From the NCBI GenBank assembly GCA_959606705.1, contig CAUHLX010000033.1, forward strand, positions 1 to 14,027: a stretch of DNA of 14,027 bases, read 5' to 3'. A model generated the notes under the pieces. That model searched no databases, was not told where the DNA came from, and worked only from the letters and a program-made list of their open reading frames with translations. A program made the translations under genes and the position numbers. Below, piece after piece: positions 12,981 through 14,027 of this stretch (position 1 is its first letter; each line of letters starts with the position of its first letter). The DNA is from an uncultured Bacillota bacterium. Its GTDB lineage: Bacteria; Bacillota; Clostridia; Peptostreptococcales; Anaerovoracaceae.

Positions 12981-14027
12981 TTAAGCCAAAGCTGCGATTG
13001 CCTGATAGACATCTACTGCGGTCCCGATGATTTCATCGGGGAAGTCGTAGTCCACGGTATGCTGGGAGGGGTGGTCTTCCCCGATCCCGATTCCGAACGC
13101 GGCGCCGCTGGTCTGCTTCAGAAAATGTCCGAAATCCTCGGAAGCTCGCATGGGATCGGCCATCTCGATTACCGGACAGTTGATTTCCTGACAAGCCTGG
13201 CGGACTTTTTCCACACAAGTGGAGGCGTTGGAGGTCTCCGGGAAAATATCACATTCGTCAAAGCCGCAGGTGAGGCCGTTTTTCTTGCATTGTTCCGTCA
13301 CGGTCCGGCAGATCAATTCTTGCAGATGATTCATTTCCCGTTCATACTGAGCGCGAATGGTCAGACGGAGGACGCCTTTGCTGGCGGCCATTCCGAAGGC
13401 GTTCTGTCCCACGTCCACCTGTACGATGGTGCAGAGGATGATTCCTTCGTATTTTTTAGGGTCGCTGAGCTCCGGCAGCCGGCGGATCACTTCCGCCACG
13501 GCATAGGAGGGGTTGACGCCGGTTTCCGGCATACTTGCGTGAGCGGGGGTACCGTTCATTTCGATGGTGAGGCCCTTGGAGGCACAGTTCATGGTGCCGT
13601 CCCGCACCACCACCCATCCTCTGGGATAGCCCGCGTAGTTATGAAACGCGTAGATTTCGTCGATCCCGCATTCCTTCAGGAAGACGGCGCATTCCGTGGC
13701 GCCCTGGCCGGTTTCCTCGGCGTGCTGAAACAGGAGGTATACATTTTGTTCCGATCCGTTCGCGGTCAGTTCGAGTGCCAGGCCGGCCATTACGGCGCAG
13801 TGTCCGTCGTGTCCGCATTTATGGGAAACTCCGGGCACATCGGAAGCGTAAGGCACCAGTTCCGAGGATTCATTCATGGGAAGCGCGTCCATATCCGCTC
13901 GAAAAGCGATGCTGGGCCGGTCTTCGCCGGCGCGGTAAACGGCGTAAAACCATCTGCCGCGGTCGACGACTTCCAGATTGGTGTGTACGTGAAGAAAGTC
14001 CATCAGCCTCTGCTTGGTCCGAACTTC
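12981..14027 (-). CDS. M20-family metallopeptidase / amidohydrolase, N-terminus outside the window
   Basis: The frame gives 348 residues and stays open to the window edge, so the N-terminus is missing; the first visible residues are EVRTKQRLMDFL. ATG 14003 is an internal Met. Metal and catalytic motifs of the M20D group (aminoacylase, hippurate hydrolase, indole-acetyl-amino-acid hydrolase) appear in order: DMDALPMNE (near 13870-13895), HKCGHDGH (near 13800-13825), QHAEETGQGA (near 13695-13725), FHNYAG, a dimerization region with NGTPAHASMPETGVNP, RASEDFGHFL, and a C-terminal HTVDYDFPDE. All metal ligands expected in the visible part seem intact. Such enzymes remove acyl groups from amino acids or split dipeptide-like amides in the cytoplasm; the substrate cannot be read from sequence. 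It is convergent with the germination gene and shares no operon with the pyr genes. Confidence 0.93.
   Translation of the reverse strand, partial: EVRTKQRLMDFLHVHTNLEVVDRGRWFYAVYRAGEDRPSIAFRADMDALPMNESSELVPYASDVPGVSHKCGHDGHCAVMAGLALELTANGSEQNVYLLFQHAEETGQGATECAVFLKECGIDEIYAFHNYAGYPRGWVVVRDGTMNCASKGLTIEMNGTPAHASMPETGVNPSYAVAEVIRRLPELSDPKKYEGIILCTIVQVDVGQNAFGMAASKGVLRLTIRAQYEREMNHLQELICRTVTEQCKKNGLTCGFDECDIFPETSNASTCVEKVRQACQEINCPVIEMADPMRASEDFGHFLKQTSGAAFGIGIGEDHPSQHTVDYDFPDEIIGTAVDVYQAIAALA

Noticed and set aside
12661..13012. Small reading frames in the intergenic region, including one with GRGFGRGF repeats on the minus strand
   Set aside because: They come from the 12-bp tandem repeat and the AT-rich island and have no ribosome binding site or family resemblance.

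Overview
The window looks like chromosomal DNA of a GC-rich, endospore-forming, anaerobic Gram-positive bacterium (Bacillota, class Clostridia). The evidence is a GerA/SpoVAF-type spore germination protein, a PyrK/PyrD class 1B dihydroorotate dehydrogenase pair, a long (type 2) PyrF, strong AGGAGG-type ribosome binding sites and sigma-A-like promoters. I cannot name the genus.

Layout: (1) 2-457 is the 3' end of an alkyl-sulfatase-like metallo-hydrolase gene, broken by an in-frame TAG. (2) 466-6251 is a pyrimidine biosynthesis operon, pyrB-pyrI-pyrC-pyrF-pyrK-pyrD. It starts with a good promoter and a leader that encodes a 40-codon peptide running through a U-rich stretch up to the base of an intrinsic terminator. 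It closes with a strong terminator after pyrD. (3) 6265-11119 is a second transcription unit with its own promoter: a 1337-residue cyclic-di-GMP protein (PAS-GAF-GGDEF, three PAS-like regions, degenerate GGDEF, EAL), followed after 14 nt by pyrE and then a terminator. (4) 11139-12569 is a spore-germination membrane protein gene. (5) 12570-12980 lies between convergent genes and holds a 190-bp AT-rich island with 12-bp terminal inverted repeats and internal hairpins, a 12-bp tandem repeat and a terminator. (6) 12981-14027 (minus strand, 5' end outside the window) is an M20-family amidohydrolase.

How the genes work together: PyrB/PyrI (aspartate transcarbamoylase plus its allosteric chain), PyrC, PyrD/PyrK, PyrE and PyrF cover every step from carbamoyl phosphate and aspartate to UMP. 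Carbamoyl phosphate synthetase and a pyrR gene are not in the window. The two most notable points are regulatory. The leader has the layout of enterobacterial pyrBI attenuation, in which UTP-dependent polymerase pausing is coupled to translation of a leader peptide; this is not the PyrR system usual in Gram-positives. In addition, pyrE is separated from the other pyr genes and sits directly behind a c-di-GMP synthesis/degradation gene, so orotate phosphoribosyltransferase should be expressed from that gene's promoter.
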